From Streptomyces hygroscopicus subsp. hygroscopicus (lineage in GTDB: Bacteria; Actinomycetota; Actinomycetes; Streptomycetales; Streptomycetaceae), in the NCBI RefSeq assembly GCF_001553455.1, contig NZ_BBOX01000033.1, forward strand, positions 1 through 53,603: a DNA stretch of 53,603 nucleotides, in the 5' to 3' direction. The position numbers and the translations under genes are program-made. Below are positions 24,839 through 33,491 of this stretch, in pieces. The notes beneath the pieces were generated by a model that saw only the letters and a list, made by a program, of their open reading frames with translations, had not been told where the DNA came from and did not search any database. Position 1 is the stretch's first letter, and each line of letters begins with the position of its first letter.

Positions 24839-26062
24839 TTAAGACAGTTCCTTTCCGAGAATCCACGAGGCGATCTCGCGGATCGCGCCGTCGCCTCCGG
24901 GGGTGGAGGTGACCGCACGTGCGGCGCCGCGCACGACGTCGTGCGCACCCGCGACCGCCACGGGCCAGCCGACGAGGCCGAAGCACGGGAGGTCGTTGAC
25001 GTCGTTGCCGACGTAGAGCACGCGCTCCGGCGCGATGCCCTGCTCCTCGCACCACTGCTTCAGTGCGAGATCTTTTCGGTCGATGCCGTGGAGCACGGGG
25101 ACCTGGAGCTTGCGGGCCCGTGCGGCGACGACCGGGTTCTTTTCCGTGGACAGGATCAGCAGCGCCAGCTCCGCGCGGCGCAGGGCGGCGATCCCGAGCC
25201 CGTCGCCGCGGTGCACGGCCACGAGTTCGCGTCCTTCGGAGTCGATCAGCACCCTGTCGTCGGTCTGGGTGCCGTCGAAGTCCAGGACCACCGCGTCGAT
25301 GTCGTCGCGGGTGGGGAGGCGGCCGGGAGTGAAGGGGACGAGGGCGCCCGGCCGCTCGGCGTCCAGCAGCGGGGCGAGCGCGCGGGCGCGGGCCAGATCG
25401 TGCGGATCGTCGATCTCCAGCACCCGGGCCGGGTCGGTGCGCACCAGGTCGGTGCGGCCGAAGAAGCGGTGCCCGGCCTCGCGGAAACCACGGGCGTCCA
25501 TCGCGTAGGCGGCGCCGGTCTCCAGGTAGTCCTGGGGGCGGTCCTGGCGGCGCGGACGGCAGGACTTGTCGTGGTTGACCCCGTCGCCGCCGTCCGCCCC
25601 GGGCCGCTCGCCCTCGCGCCAGACGAAGCCGTGGAAGGGGGCCACGGTCAGGGCGGTGTCGGCGCCCCGCTCGGCGACCGCCGCGGCCACCCCGTCGATG
25701 TCCTCGCGGATGATGAAGGGGCTGGTGCACTGCACCAGGAGCACCACGTCCACGGTGACGCCCTGCGAGGTCTCGTACGCGTCCATGGCGTGGATCACCG
25801 CGGCCTCGCTGGTGGCGGTGTCACCCGCGATGTCGGTGGGCCGCTGGACGACCACGGCGCCCGCACCGCGTGCGGCGGCGGCGATACCGGGGTCGTCGGT
25901 GGAGACGACCACGTCGGTCACCAGCCGGCTCGCCCGGCACTCCGTGACGGCGCGGGCGACCAGCGGCACGCCCCCGACCGGGGCGAGGTTCTTGGCGGGG
26001 ACGCCCTTGGACCCGCCGCGGGCGGGGATCACGGCGAGCACGCACGGGGTCGGGGCGGGCAT
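24839..26062 (-). CDS. neuA: CMP-nonulosonate synthetase fused to HAD phosphatase
   Basis: A bifunctional 407-residue protein. Residues 1-235 are acylneuraminate cytidylyltransferase (VIPARGGSKGVPAKNLAPVGG, DVVLLVQCTSPF), which activates the nonulosonate with CTP. Residues 255-405 form a KdsC-like HAD domain (VVLDFDGTQTDD, ILSTEKNPVV, KDLALKQW, YVGNDVNDLPCF), likely the nonulosonate-9-phosphate phosphatase. The arrangement is that of fused CMAS-HAD enzymes. ATG 26062 has AAGGAG at six bases. An insertion DGGDGVNHDKSCRPRRQDRP in the first domain is usual for the substrate lid. Its stop abuts the neuB start. Confidence 0.92.
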   Translation of the reverse strand: MPAPTPCVLAVIPARGGSKGVPAKNLAPVGGVPLVARAVTECRASRLVTDVVVSTDDPGIAAAARGAGAVVVQRPTDIAGDTATSEAAVIHAMDAYETSQGVTVDVVLLVQCTSPFIIREDIDGVAAAVAERGADTALTVAPFHGFVWREGERPGADGGDGVNHDKSCRPRRQDRPQDYLETGAAYAMDARGFREAGHRFFGRTDLVRTDPARVLEIDDPHDLARARALAPLLDAERPGALVPFTPGRLPTRDDIDAVVLDFDGTQTDDRVLIDSEGRELVAVHRGDGLGIAALRRAELALLILSTEKNPVVAARARKLQVPVLHGIDRKDLALKQWCEEQGIAPERVLYVGNDVNDLPCFGLVGWPVAVAGAHDVVRGAARAVTSTPGGDGAIREIASWILGKELS

Positions 26063-26097
26063 GGCGGCTCCTTCGGGGGTTTCGGACGTCTGACTGC

Positions 26098-27459
26098 TCA
26101 CAGCTCCCCCATCCGCCGGATGACCGGGGCCACGCGCTGGACGCCGTGGCGGTAGGCGCCGCGGGCCGCTTCCCGCATCGTGTGGCGCACCACCCGGCGC
26201 AACGTCCCGGCCCGCGCCTGGTCCTCGGCGGCGGCTCCGGGGCGGGGCGAGCCGTCCGGTGCGAAGCCGTACCGGGCGAGCCGGCCGGGCAGATAGCCGG
26301 GCGCGGTGGCCGGGGTGTAGAAGGGGGCGAGCGGCGGCAGGGCGGGCGCGGCGACCAGCTCGGCGACCCGCTCCCGCGCGGCGTCGAACCAGGTCTCGTA
26401 CGGCCCGTCGGCGGCGACGCCCTGGCGGGCGAGCCATTCGGCGTTCGGCTCGGGCAGATGTCCGGCGTCCAGCTGGTCCCAGGAGGCCAGGCAGCCGGAG
26501 CCGAGGAAGTGGTGGTTGCCGAGCGCCTCCCGCACCCCCAGGTCGGTGAGGACGGCGGTCGGTATGGAGCGGTGCAGCGACTCCAGGGCGGCCGTGGAGC
26601 TGACCGTGACCAGCAGATCCGCGGTGTCCAGGACCTCGCCCATGTTCCCGTAGGCGAGCCGGACGTTGGCGGGCACCTCGTCGCCGAACCGGGCGATCAG
26701 CTTCTGGTAGGGAAGCTCCTCGATGTGCGTGGTGTGCTCGCCCGGCTTGGAGCGCAGCTTGACCACGACCTCGCGGTCCGGGTGGCGGCGGGCGTGGTCC
26801 ACGGCCCGGCGCAGCAGATAGGTGCGGTCGGCGCGGTTGTCCGGGACGGACGGCTGGACGGCGAAGACGACCGTGCCGCCGGGGTGCTTCCGGCCCAGCC
26901 GGGCCTTCTCGTCGTAGCGGGCGCCGCCGAGGAAGGGCAGCGCGCATTCGACGACGCTGTCCGCGTCGGCGCCGACGCCTGTGTAGACGTCGCGGAAGCG
27001 CTCGGCGTCGTGGCGGGAGTTGGCCAGCACCACATCGGCGCCGTGGCGCAGCAGCAGACCGTCGGCCAGCTTCTCGTAGACGACACCGACGTAGCCGGTG
27101 ACGACCACGGGCCGGCGGGCGGCGCCCCGCCAGGCGTGGCGCAGTCCGTGCAGCATCGCCTGGACGGCGCCGCCGACCAGGGAGAGCACGATCACGTCGT
27201 AGCGCTCACGGTCCACGGCCCGTACGAATTCGACGCCGGTGACCTCGCGCAGCGCGTCGGCGCGCACCCCGACCTCGGTGAGCTGCCGGGCGGTCGGAGT
27301 GGCGCGACCGCGCAGCAGGAAGCCGTCCAGACGACGGCCCGAGGCGGAACCCGACCGGTCCGGTACGAGGCGATGCGCGGTGAGCGCGCCCCATTTCCAC
27401 CGGGTGTCGGAGTCGGCGAGCACGGCGACTCGCACAGGGGGATGGGTAGGTGAGGACAC
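26098..27459 (-). CDS. DUF6716-type putative glycosyltransferase
   Basis: A 453-residue soluble glycosyltransferase-like protein starting VSSPTHPPVRVAVLADSDTRWKWGALTA, with a Rossmann-type first strand. VVVTGYVGVVYEKLADGLLLRHGADVVLANS and the C-terminal nucleotide-sugar domain (VVFAVQPSVPDNRADRTYLLRRAV, LVTVSSTAALESLHRSIPTAVL) suggest a GT-B fold. The start at GTG 27459 sits seven bases after a TAGCGT -10 box, indicating a leaderless transcript. It is first in the leftward operon (DUF6716-neuA-neuB-polysialyltransferase). The donor sugar is unknown. Confidence 0.82.
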   Translation of the reverse strand: MSSPTHPPVRVAVLADSDTRWKWGALTAHRLVPDRSGSASGRRLDGFLLRGRATPTARQLTEVGVRADALREVTGVEFVRAVDRERYDVIVLSLVGGAVQAMLHGLRHAWRGAARRPVVVTGYVGVVYEKLADGLLLRHGADVVLANSRHDAERFRDVYTGVGADADSVVECALPFLGGARYDEKARLGRKHPGGTVVFAVQPSVPDNRADRTYLLRRAVDHARRHPDREVVVKLRSKPGEHTTHIEELPYQKLIARFGDEVPANVRLAYGNMGEVLDTADLLVTVSSTAALESLHRSIPTAVLTDLGVREALGNHHFLGSGCLASWDQLDAGHLPEPNAEWLARQGVAADGPYETWFDAARERVAELVAAPALPPLAPFYTPATAPGYLPGRLARYGFAPDGSPRPGAAAEDQARAGTLRRVVRHTMREAARGAYRHGVQRVAPVIRRMGEL

Positions 27460-27646
27460 GTCGCAGACGCTAGGAAGCGTCTGCGATTCACGGCCCAACG
27501 CCGGTGCAACAAAGGGTTAACAGCACGTCGACGGTTGGCGAATCGGCCGGCCGGGGCGGCGGGTTAACCGTTCCGACGTTCTTCGTTCACCTTTATGTAC
27601 GCCCCAGGTCAAGACGAATGCCAACCGGACACCTAGCGTCACCCGC
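27460..27646. promoter_or_regulatory. divergent promoter region with matched leaderless -10 boxes
   Basis: The leftward gene (GTG 27459) and rightward gene (GTG 27647) each have TAGCGT followed by exactly seven bases and then the start codon (27472-27467 on minus; 27634-27639 on plus). A 10-bp inverted repeat (27462-27471 with 27476-27485) overlaps the leftward -10 box and could be an operator. No Shine-Dalgarno sequence is seen for either gene, consistent with leaderless mRNAs. Confidence 0.7.
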
Positions 27647-28624
27647 GTGGTTAAGCTCTCCGTCATCGTGCCGTTCTACAACGTGCAGACCTATGCCCCC
27701 GACACGCTCAGAAGTCTGCGCGCGAACGCGCGTGAGGACTTCGAATTCATTCTCGTCGACGACTGCGCCACCGACGGGACGCCGGAGATCCTGGAGCGGG
27801 CCGAACGCGATCTTCCGGGGGCCGTCCGGGTACGGCACGAGAAGAACGGCGGGCTGGCCACCGCCCGGAACACCGGGCTGGACAGGGCCACCGGGGAGTA
27901 CCTCACCTTCCTCGACGGCGACGACTGGCTCGCGCCCGGCTACTACGAGCAACTGCTCGCCGCCATCGAGGACTTGGGGTGCGACTTCGTCCGCGTCGAC
28001 CACGTCCAGTGCACCGCCCGCGCCCGCTCGATCCACCGGGTGCCGCACGGCCGGCGCGACGTCGTCATGAACCCGCGGGACGCGATCCTCCCGGCCGACC
28101 GCTCCACCTCCGTGGACTACGCCTTCGCGTGGGCGGGCATGTACCACCGCCGGCTGCTCGACGACGGTCTGCTGCACTTCACCGACGGGCTGCGCACCGC
28201 CGAGGACCGGCCCTGGATCTGGCGGCTGCACCGCGAGGCGCGCACTTTCGCCGTGCTCGGCATGCACGGGGTGTTCTACCGGCGCGGGGTCGCCTCCTCG
28301 CTCACCCAGATCGGCGATGTCCGACAGCTGGACTTCATTCGCGCATTCGACCAGGTCATCGAGGAAACCGCGCGGGACCGCGACGCCGACGCGCTGCTGC
28401 CGAAGGCCGTCCGTACGTATTGCGCGATCATTTCCCACCACCTGGGCAATATCGAGAGATTCGAACCACAAGTGGCCCGCAAACTCCGTTCCATGTCGGC
28501 GGCGGCGATGAAACGCATGCCCCAAGACGTATTGAAGGACGCACTGGATTCCATGGACTACGAGCGCGCCGCACGGCTGCGGCGAGTCAAGCGCCGGCCC
28601 GCCGGGGCGGAGGTGGCGGCCTGA
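27647..28624 (+). CDS. family 2 glycosyltransferase
   Basis: A 325-residue GT-A enzyme: KLSVIVPFYNVQTYAPDTLRSL at the start, EFILVDDCATDGT, then ATARNTGLDRATGEYLTFLDGDDW with the metal-binding D-G-D-D. The C-terminal half is helical and basic (RAARLRRVKRRPAG). GTG 27647 is seven bases after TAGCGT. The last codon shares one base with the ATG of the next gene, so translation is coupled. It opens the rightward arm of the wall-polymer locus and probably builds the linkage unit or side chain; this is inferred from context. Confidence 0.9.
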   Translation: MVKLSVIVPFYNVQTYAPDTLRSLRANAREDFEFILVDDCATDGTPEILERAERDLPGAVRVRHEKNGGLATARNTGLDRATGEYLTFLDGDDWLAPGYYEQLLAAIEDLGCDFVRVDHVQCTARARSIHRVPHGRRDVVMNPRDAILPADRSTSVDYAFAWAGMYHRRLLDDGLLHFTDGLRTAEDRPWIWRLHREARTFAVLGMHGVFYRRGVASSLTQIGDVRQLDFIRAFDQVIEETARDRDADALLPKAVRTYCAIISHHLGNIERFEPQVARKLRSMSAAAMKRMPQDVLKDALDSMDYERAARLRRVKRRPAGAEVAA

Positions 28625-30033
28625 TGTCCGCCTACAAGCCCCTGGCGGAGCGGGGGCGCACCCAGATCTTCCTCTCCTCGACCCTCTACGGGGCGGCGAC
28701 CCTCGCGGCCGCCATCGACGCGGGCAGCGTCGGCCCGGCCGACCGCCGGCTGCTGCTGATCAGCAACAACGCCGCGACGCCGGAGACCACCCCGCCGGTG
28801 GACGAGATGCCCGGCTTCGAGCGGCTGCGCACCCGCTTCGACCGGGTGCTGTCCTGGAACGAGACGATCTCGCCGTTCCACCCCGGCGGCTGGGCGCCGC
28901 GCCCGGACGACGCCCCGCTGTGGGAGCGCCACCTCAGGCTGCTGTGGAACCTGGGCGACGACCATGTCGAACTGGTCCTGGAGTCCATCCAGGTCAACCC
29001 GGCGCTGGCGGTCGCGGGCGTCTTCCAGGGCGCGCCCATCGACGTCTACGCGGACGGGCTGATGAGCTACGGCCCGACGCGCAACAAGCTGGACCCGCTG
29101 ATCGGCACCCGGATCCGCCGGCTGCTCCACCTCGACCTGGTGCCCGGACTGCGGCCGCTGCTGCTCACCGAGTTCGGCGTGGCCCCGGAGATCCTGCCGA
29201 CCGAGGTGTTCACCAAGGTGCTCGCCGAGGTCGCCGACGCCGCCCCGCGCGCCGTCGCCTCCGCCGGCGAGCGGATCGCCGTCGGGGGCGGTCCGGCGCT
29301 GATGCTGGGGCAGTACCTGTCCGCGCTGGACATCCTCACTCCGCAGGAGGAGGAAGAGCTGCACGTGCGGATGTTGCGCGGCGCCGTGGCGCTGGGCCAC
29401 CGCACCGTCGTGTTCAAACCGCACCCCACCGCCCCGGCCCGCTGGTCGCGGATGCTGGAGAAGAAGGCCGCGGAGCTGGGCGCGGAGCTGACCGTCATGG
29501 ACACCCCGGTCCTCGCCGAGGTGCTGTACCAGCGGATGCGTCCGGCCCTGGTCATCGGCTGCTTCTCCACCGCGCTGCTCACCGCGAACGTCTTCTACGG
29601 GCTGCCGGTGGCCCGGATCGGCACCGACGTGCTGCTGGAGCGGCTCACCCCGTACCAGAACAGCAACCGCGTCCCGGTGACGGTGGTGGACGCGCTCCTG
29701 CCCGACCTGGAGGACCACAAGGCGGTGGCCGCCGCCCAGCCGGTCGACGAGCGGGCGGGCCAGCGGCTCGGCGGGCTGGTCACCGCGGTCGGCTTCTGCA
29801 TGCAGGCGAAGATCTACCCGGATCTGCGGCCCGCCGCCGAACGCTATCTGGCCGCCCACCTGGACACCCGGACCTGGCGCTACTTCAAGAAGCGCCGGCT
29901 GACCGCGCTCGCCCTGCCCGGCGCGGTGCCGTCGCAACTGGCCTTCATCCCGCGCAACGAGACGGTGCGCCGGGTGGCCCGCCGGGCCCGCGCCCTGAAG
30001 CGGGCCGCGCTGAAACGGACGGTCACCGGATGA
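28624..30033 (+). CDS. polysialyltransferase-family glycosyltransferase
   Basis: A 469-residue enzyme beginning TQIFLSSTLYGAATLAAAIDAG, the first strand and helix of the bacterial polysialyltransferase fold. DVYADGLMSYG provides the acidic/Gly motif, FKPHPTAP has H267-P268 (the HP motif), and IGCFSTALLTANVFYGLPVARIG contains the Ser/Thr motif. These three are the catalytic signature of the capsular polysialyltransferases, which use CMP-nonulosonate donors, matching NeuA/NeuB in the opposite operon. It overlaps the acyltransferase start by four bases. Likely chain polymerase of a wall nonulosonate polymer. Confidence 0.88.
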   Translation: MSAYKPLAERGRTQIFLSSTLYGAATLAAAIDAGSVGPADRRLLLISNNAATPETTPPVDEMPGFERLRTRFDRVLSWNETISPFHPGGWAPRPDDAPLWERHLRLLWNLGDDHVELVLESIQVNPALAVAGVFQGAPIDVYADGLMSYGPTRNKLDPLIGTRIRRLLHLDLVPGLRPLLLTEFGVAPEILPTEVFTKVLAEVADAAPRAVASAGERIAVGGGPALMLGQYLSALDILTPQEEEELHVRMLRGAVALGHRTVVFKPHPTAPARWSRMLEKKAAELGAELTVMDTPVLAEVLYQRMRPALVIGCFSTALLTANVFYGLPVARIGTDVLLERLTPYQNSNRVPVTVVDALLPDLEDHKAVAAAQPVDERAGQRLGGLVTAVGFCMQAKIYPDLRPAAERYLAAHLDTRTWRYFKKRRLTALALPGAVPSQLAFIPRNETVRRVARRARALKRAALKRTVTG

Positions 30034-31442
30034 GCGCGCCGCCCGCCCCCGAGGCGGGGCCGATACCGTCCGCGGCGGGGCCGATGCCGGCGGGGGTGGG
30101 GCCGATGCCCGCGGGGGTGGGGCCGATGCCACCCGCGGCGGGGTCGATGCCAGCCGAGGCGGGGCCGATATCTCCCGCGGCGGGGTCGATGCCCACCGAG
30201 GCGGGACCGATACATCCCGCGGCGGGGCCGATAGCCCCCGAGGGGGGACCGATACCCGCCGAGGCGGGGCCGATGCCCGCCGCAGCGGCGTCGGCTCCCG
30301 CGCCCGCGCCGCCGCGCGCTCCGGACGACGCCCTGGAGAAGTCCGCCGAGCGGACGGCGAAGGCGGCCGCACGCGGCGGCGGCCATCCGGTGCGGCTGCG
30401 GGCGCTGGACGGGCTGCGTCTGCTCGCCGCGCTGATGGTGGCCGCGTACCACTACGGCGGCCGCGACGGTGAGATCAGCCAGGCGTGGGGCTCCTCGCCG
30501 CGCGAGCAGTTCCCCACCCTCTCCGGCTACTTCGCGTACGGCTGTCTCGGCGTCCAGATCTTCTTCGTCATCAGCGGCTTCGTCATCTGCATGAGTGGGT
30601 GGGGACGGCCGCTGCGCGCCTTCTTCGCCTCCCGGATCTCCCGCCTCTACCCCGCCTACTGGGTCGCGATCGTCCTGGTCACCGCCGTCTTCGCGCTCCC
30701 CTGGGTCGCCTACAAGGCGGTCTCGCCCAGCGACGCGCTGGTCAACCTGACCATGCTCCAGCAGCCGCTCGGCGCGCACCGGGTGCTGGGCGTGTGCTGG
30801 ACCCTGTGGGCGGAGTTGCGCTTCTACGCCCTCTTCGCGCTGTTCGTGGTGCTCCCGGGCGCCAGTCGGCACCGGGTGGTGCTGTTCTGCGCCGTCTGGA
30901 CGCTGGGCGCGGCGTTCGCCGAGGCGGCGAACCTGCCGCTGCTGGACGTCGTCCTGATGCCGGAGTACGCCTCGTACTTCATCGGCGGCATGGGCATCTA
31001 CCTGCTCCACCGCTTCGGCCACGACGCCCTGGCCTGGGGCATCGTCGGGATCAGCTTCCTGATCGGCCAGCACTACGCGATCGGCGAGCTGTGGCACCCG
31101 GCGAACATCAACGCCTTCTCCTACCGCTCGGCCACCGCCATCATCGCCATCGTCGCCTTCGGCTACGTGGCGGTCACGCTGATCGCGCTCGGCAAGCTCA
31201 ACTGGGCGAACTGGCGCTGGCTGACCCTGGCGGGCGCGCTGACCTACCCGTTCTACCTGGTCCATGAGCATCTGGGCTGGGTGGTCGTGGGGGTGCTCCA
31301 CCGGAAGCTGGGCATCCCCTCCTACGGGACATTCGCCCTGACCGTGCTGCTGATGCTGGGCCTCGCCTGGGTGCTCTACCGCTTCGTCGAACAGCGGCTC
31401 ACCCCGGTGATCAAGCGCTCGCTGACCACGGTCCGGCGGTAA
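30030..31442 (+). CDS. acyltransferase-3 with heptapeptide-repeat leader
   Basis: A 470-residue integral membrane O-acyltransferase. The core starts at about residue 120: VRLRALDGLRLLAALMVAAYHYGG, with the catalytic-type His in AYHYGG, then GVQIFFVISGFVI and FFASRISRLYPAYWVAI, the classic Acyltransferase_3 motifs, and around ten membrane segments. Residues 10-86 are eleven seven-residue units (GPMPAGV and variants) with no counterpart in the family, followed by a Pro/Ala linker, so a long extramembrane arm precedes the first helix. It probably adds O-acyl groups to the nonulosonate polymer. It is the last gene of the rightward operon. Confidence 0.88.
   Translation: MSAPPAPEAGPIPSAAGPMPAGVGPMPAGVGPMPPAAGSMPAEAGPISPAAGSMPTEAGPIHPAAGPIAPEGGPIPAEAGPMPAAAASAPAPAPPRAPDDALEKSAERTAKAAARGGGHPVRLRALDGLRLLAALMVAAYHYGGRDGEISQAWGSSPREQFPTLSGYFAYGCLGVQIFFVISGFVICMSGWGRPLRAFFASRISRLYPAYWVAIVLVTAVFALPWVAYKAVSPSDALVNLTMLQQPLGAHRVLGVCWTLWAELRFYALFALFVVLPGASRHRVVLFCAVWTLGAAFAEAANLPLLDVVLMPEYASYFIGGMGIYLLHRFGHDALAWGIVGISFLIGQHYAIGELWHPANINAFSYRSATAIIAIVAFGYVAVTLIALGKLNWANWRWLTLAGALTYPFYLVHEHLGWVVVGVLHRKLGIPSYGTFALTVLLMLGLAWVLYRFVEQRLTPVIKRSLTTVRR
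30057..30287. repeat. 21-bp coding minisatellite (11 heptads)
   Basis: Eleven in-frame 21-bp units encoding GPIPSAA, GPMPAGV, GPMPAGV, GPMPPAA, GSMPAEA and so on at the N-terminus of the acyltransferase gene. Confidence 0.92.
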
Positions 31443-31465
31443 GGGCGCCACTCGCGGCGTCCGGC

Positions 31466-31650
31466 TCGGGGAATCCCGCTCGCCCGTCCGTCCGGCTCGA
31501 GGAATCCTGCTTGTCCGGCTCGCAGAGTCCCGGCCGCCCGACCGGCCGACTCCGAGAGTCCCGCCCGCCCGACCGTCCGACTCCGAGAGTCCCGCCCGCC
31601 CGACCGTCCGGCTCGGGGAATCCTGCTCGTCCGGCTCCGAGAGTCCCGGT
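31466..31650. repeat. 31/23-bp tandem repeat after the acyltransferase gene
   Basis: The core TCCGAGAGTC or TCGGGGAATC recurs at 31466, 31497, 31520, 31551, 31582, 31613 and 31636, giving spacings of 31, 23, 31, 31, 31 and 23 bp. It fills the gap before the terminator and makes spurious open frames on both strands. Confidence 0.88.
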
Positions 31651-31660
31651 CGCCCATCCA

Positions 31661-31689
31661 CGGGCTCCCCGCACGACGCGGGGAGCCCG
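31661..31689. terminator. bidirectional terminator between convergent genes
   Basis: Perfect 12-bp stem CGGGCTCCCCGC / GCGGGGAGCCCG with a five-base loop ACGAC, between the convergent acyltransferase and CoA-transferase genes. Confidence 0.88.
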
Positions 31690-31742
31690 GCCCGTCACAC
31701 CAGCTGGGTGTTCAGGGGTCTCTCGGAGGGCCGGGGCCGGGG

Positions 31743-33236
31743 TCAGAGCCAGCGCGGCTCGTCGGCGCCCAAGCGGCCCGGGGGCCGGGACCAGACCGGC
31801 GGACCGTCCGGGGAGCCGACAGGGAAGCCGACCGGAGAGCGGGCATAGCGCAGCTTTCCCAGGTCGGAGGCGGTCTCGGCCAGCCAGGGCGCCGGGTCGT
31901 GGGCAGGGCCGTCCGCGCGGCGCCCCAACGGGGCCGGGGCGATGCCCCGCATGAGCCAGGACGCGGTGCCCGCGAGGGAGAACCGCAGATGGCGCCCGCC
32001 GCCGGTCTCCTGGCGTTCGGTCAGCGCCCGCAGCACCGCCGCCGCCAGCAGATAGCCGGTGCCGTGGTCGAGCGCCTGGGCGGGCAGCACACCGGGGCGG
32101 CCACCGGCGTCGGGATCGGCGTCCGCCTCGATCGCCGCGATCCCGGTCGCCGCCTGGACCAGGCTGTCGAACCCGCGCCGCCCGGCCCACGGCCCGGACC
32201 AGCCCCAGGCGCACAGCTGCGCGACGATCAGCCCGGGGTGGCGCTCCAGCAGGGCATCCGGGGCGAGGCCGAAGCGGTCCAGCGCACCGGGGCGGTAGCC
32301 GGTGATGACCACATCCGCGTCGGCGAGCAGCGCCTCGACGGTACGGCGGCCCTCGGGGGCGGCGAGGTCGAGGGCGGTGGAACGCTTGCCGAACCCGGTG
32401 TCCGCGTGCGCGTCGGGGTCCTCCGGCAGCCGTGGGGAGTCCACGCGCAGGACGTCCGCGCCCAGCAGGGCCAGGGTGCGGGTGGCCACCGGTCCGGCGA
32501 TGACCCGGGTCAGGTCGAGGACCCGCACCCCGCTCGCGGGCAGCACGCCGCTCGCGGGCAGCACGCCGCTCGTGGGCAGCACGCCGCTCGTGGGCCCGCT
32601 CATGGGCCCATGAGCGGGCAGTGGCGTCTCCGGGAGCGGGCGCGCGGCGCCCTCGCCGATCCGCCGGGACTCGATCAACGGCAGCCCGGCCAGCGGGATC
32701 TCGCTCTCGCCGGGCCGCGCCACGGCCACGGCCAGTCCGCCCGCCGCGTAGACGGTCTCCTGGACCGCGCGGGCAGGGCGACCCGCGAGCGCCGCCGCGA
32801 GGTCGTCCGGCCCGCTGTGGGCGGGCAGGCCGAGGGCGGTGAGCAGCCGGGCGCGGTGGTGCGGGTAGTTGGCGTGGGTGCGGATCCAGCCGTCGGCCGC
32901 GCGCCAGAAGCCGGACAGCGGGGCGAAGTTGGTGGGCTTGCGGCCGTCGATCCGCAGATGCCGTTCGCTGACGAACGCCGTGGCGACGGCGCCCTCGTCG
33001 ACCCGTACCGCCGGAACCGCCCCGCCGGAGCGCCGCGCGCCCAGTTCGGCGGCGGCCAGCGAGCACACGCCCACGGTGGCGCGGGCCAGCTCCGCCACCG
33101 GCAGCCGGGCGGGCAGCCCGCCGCTCACCGGGCGGTACGCCACCCTCTCCAGCAGCGCCGGATCACCGCCGAGGGCGGTCCAGGCGTGGGTGGTGGCCGC
33201 GTCCGGTGGTGCGTCGCTCGTGTCGTTCCTCGTCAT
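31743..33236 (-). CDS. CaiB/BaiF-family CoA-transferase
   Basis: A 497-residue class III CoA-transferase; members move CoA between carboxylic acids through an aspartyl-CoA intermediate. RVLDLTRVIAGPVATRTLALLGADVLRVDSP is the hallmark CaiB motif, followed by KRSTALDLAAPEGRRTVEALLADADVVITGYRPGALDRFG. The motif sits about midway (near residue 236), preceded by an N-terminal domain that also looks CaiB-like, an arrangement seen in actinobacterial members. Just before the motif, four 18-bp repeats encode SGVLPA/T. The start is ATG 33236. Substrate not predictable; the gene stands alone, convergent with the wall-polymer operon. Confidence 0.85.
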   Translation of the reverse strand: MTRNDTSDAPPDAATTHAWTALGGDPALLERVAYRPVSGGLPARLPVAELARATVGVCSLAAAELGARRSGGAVPAVRVDEGAVATAFVSERHLRIDGRKPTNFAPLSGFWRAADGWIRTHANYPHHRARLLTALGLPAHSGPDDLAAALAGRPARAVQETVYAAGGLAVAVARPGESEIPLAGLPLIESRRIGEGAARPLPETPLPAHGPMSGPTSGVLPTSGVLPASGVLPASGVRVLDLTRVIAGPVATRTLALLGADVLRVDSPRLPEDPDAHADTGFGKRSTALDLAAPEGRRTVEALLADADVVITGYRPGALDRFGLAPDALLERHPGLIVAQLCAWGWSGPWAGRRGFDSLVQAATGIAAIEADADPDAGGRPGVLPAQALDHGTGYLLAAAVLRALTERQETGGGRHLRFSLAGTASWLMRGIAPAPLGRRADGPAHDPAPWLAETASDLGKLRYARSPVGFPVGSPDGPPVWSRPPGRLGADEPRWL

Positions 33237-33278
33237 CCGCTCATTGTGCGCCGCGGCGCACTGACGCGGCGGCGAGGG

Positions 33279-33316
33279 CCCGCCCCCTCCTCCTGGCCGG
33301 GGACGGAGGGGGCGGG
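33279..33316. terminator. hairpin downstream of the MarR gene
   Basis: Perfect 12-bp arms CCCGCCCCCTCC (33279-33290) and GGAGGGGGCGGG (33305-33316) around 14 bases. It lies between the MarR stop and the CoA-transferase start and would separate the two leftward transcripts. Confidence 0.65.
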
Positions 33317-33491
33317 GCCGGTGCCGAACCCCTTCTTGGCCGTCGCTGCGTGTGACGGGCGCCAAGACCAGGGCGAGCGCGGCCAGCAGCGCTCGTTGCG
33401 GCTGCCGGTACAGCCGCTGCCGGCCCAGACGGGGGCGAGGCGGTGGTGGTCGTCGGTCGCCTGCGCGGCGGAGCGGTCGACTTTTCTGGGA

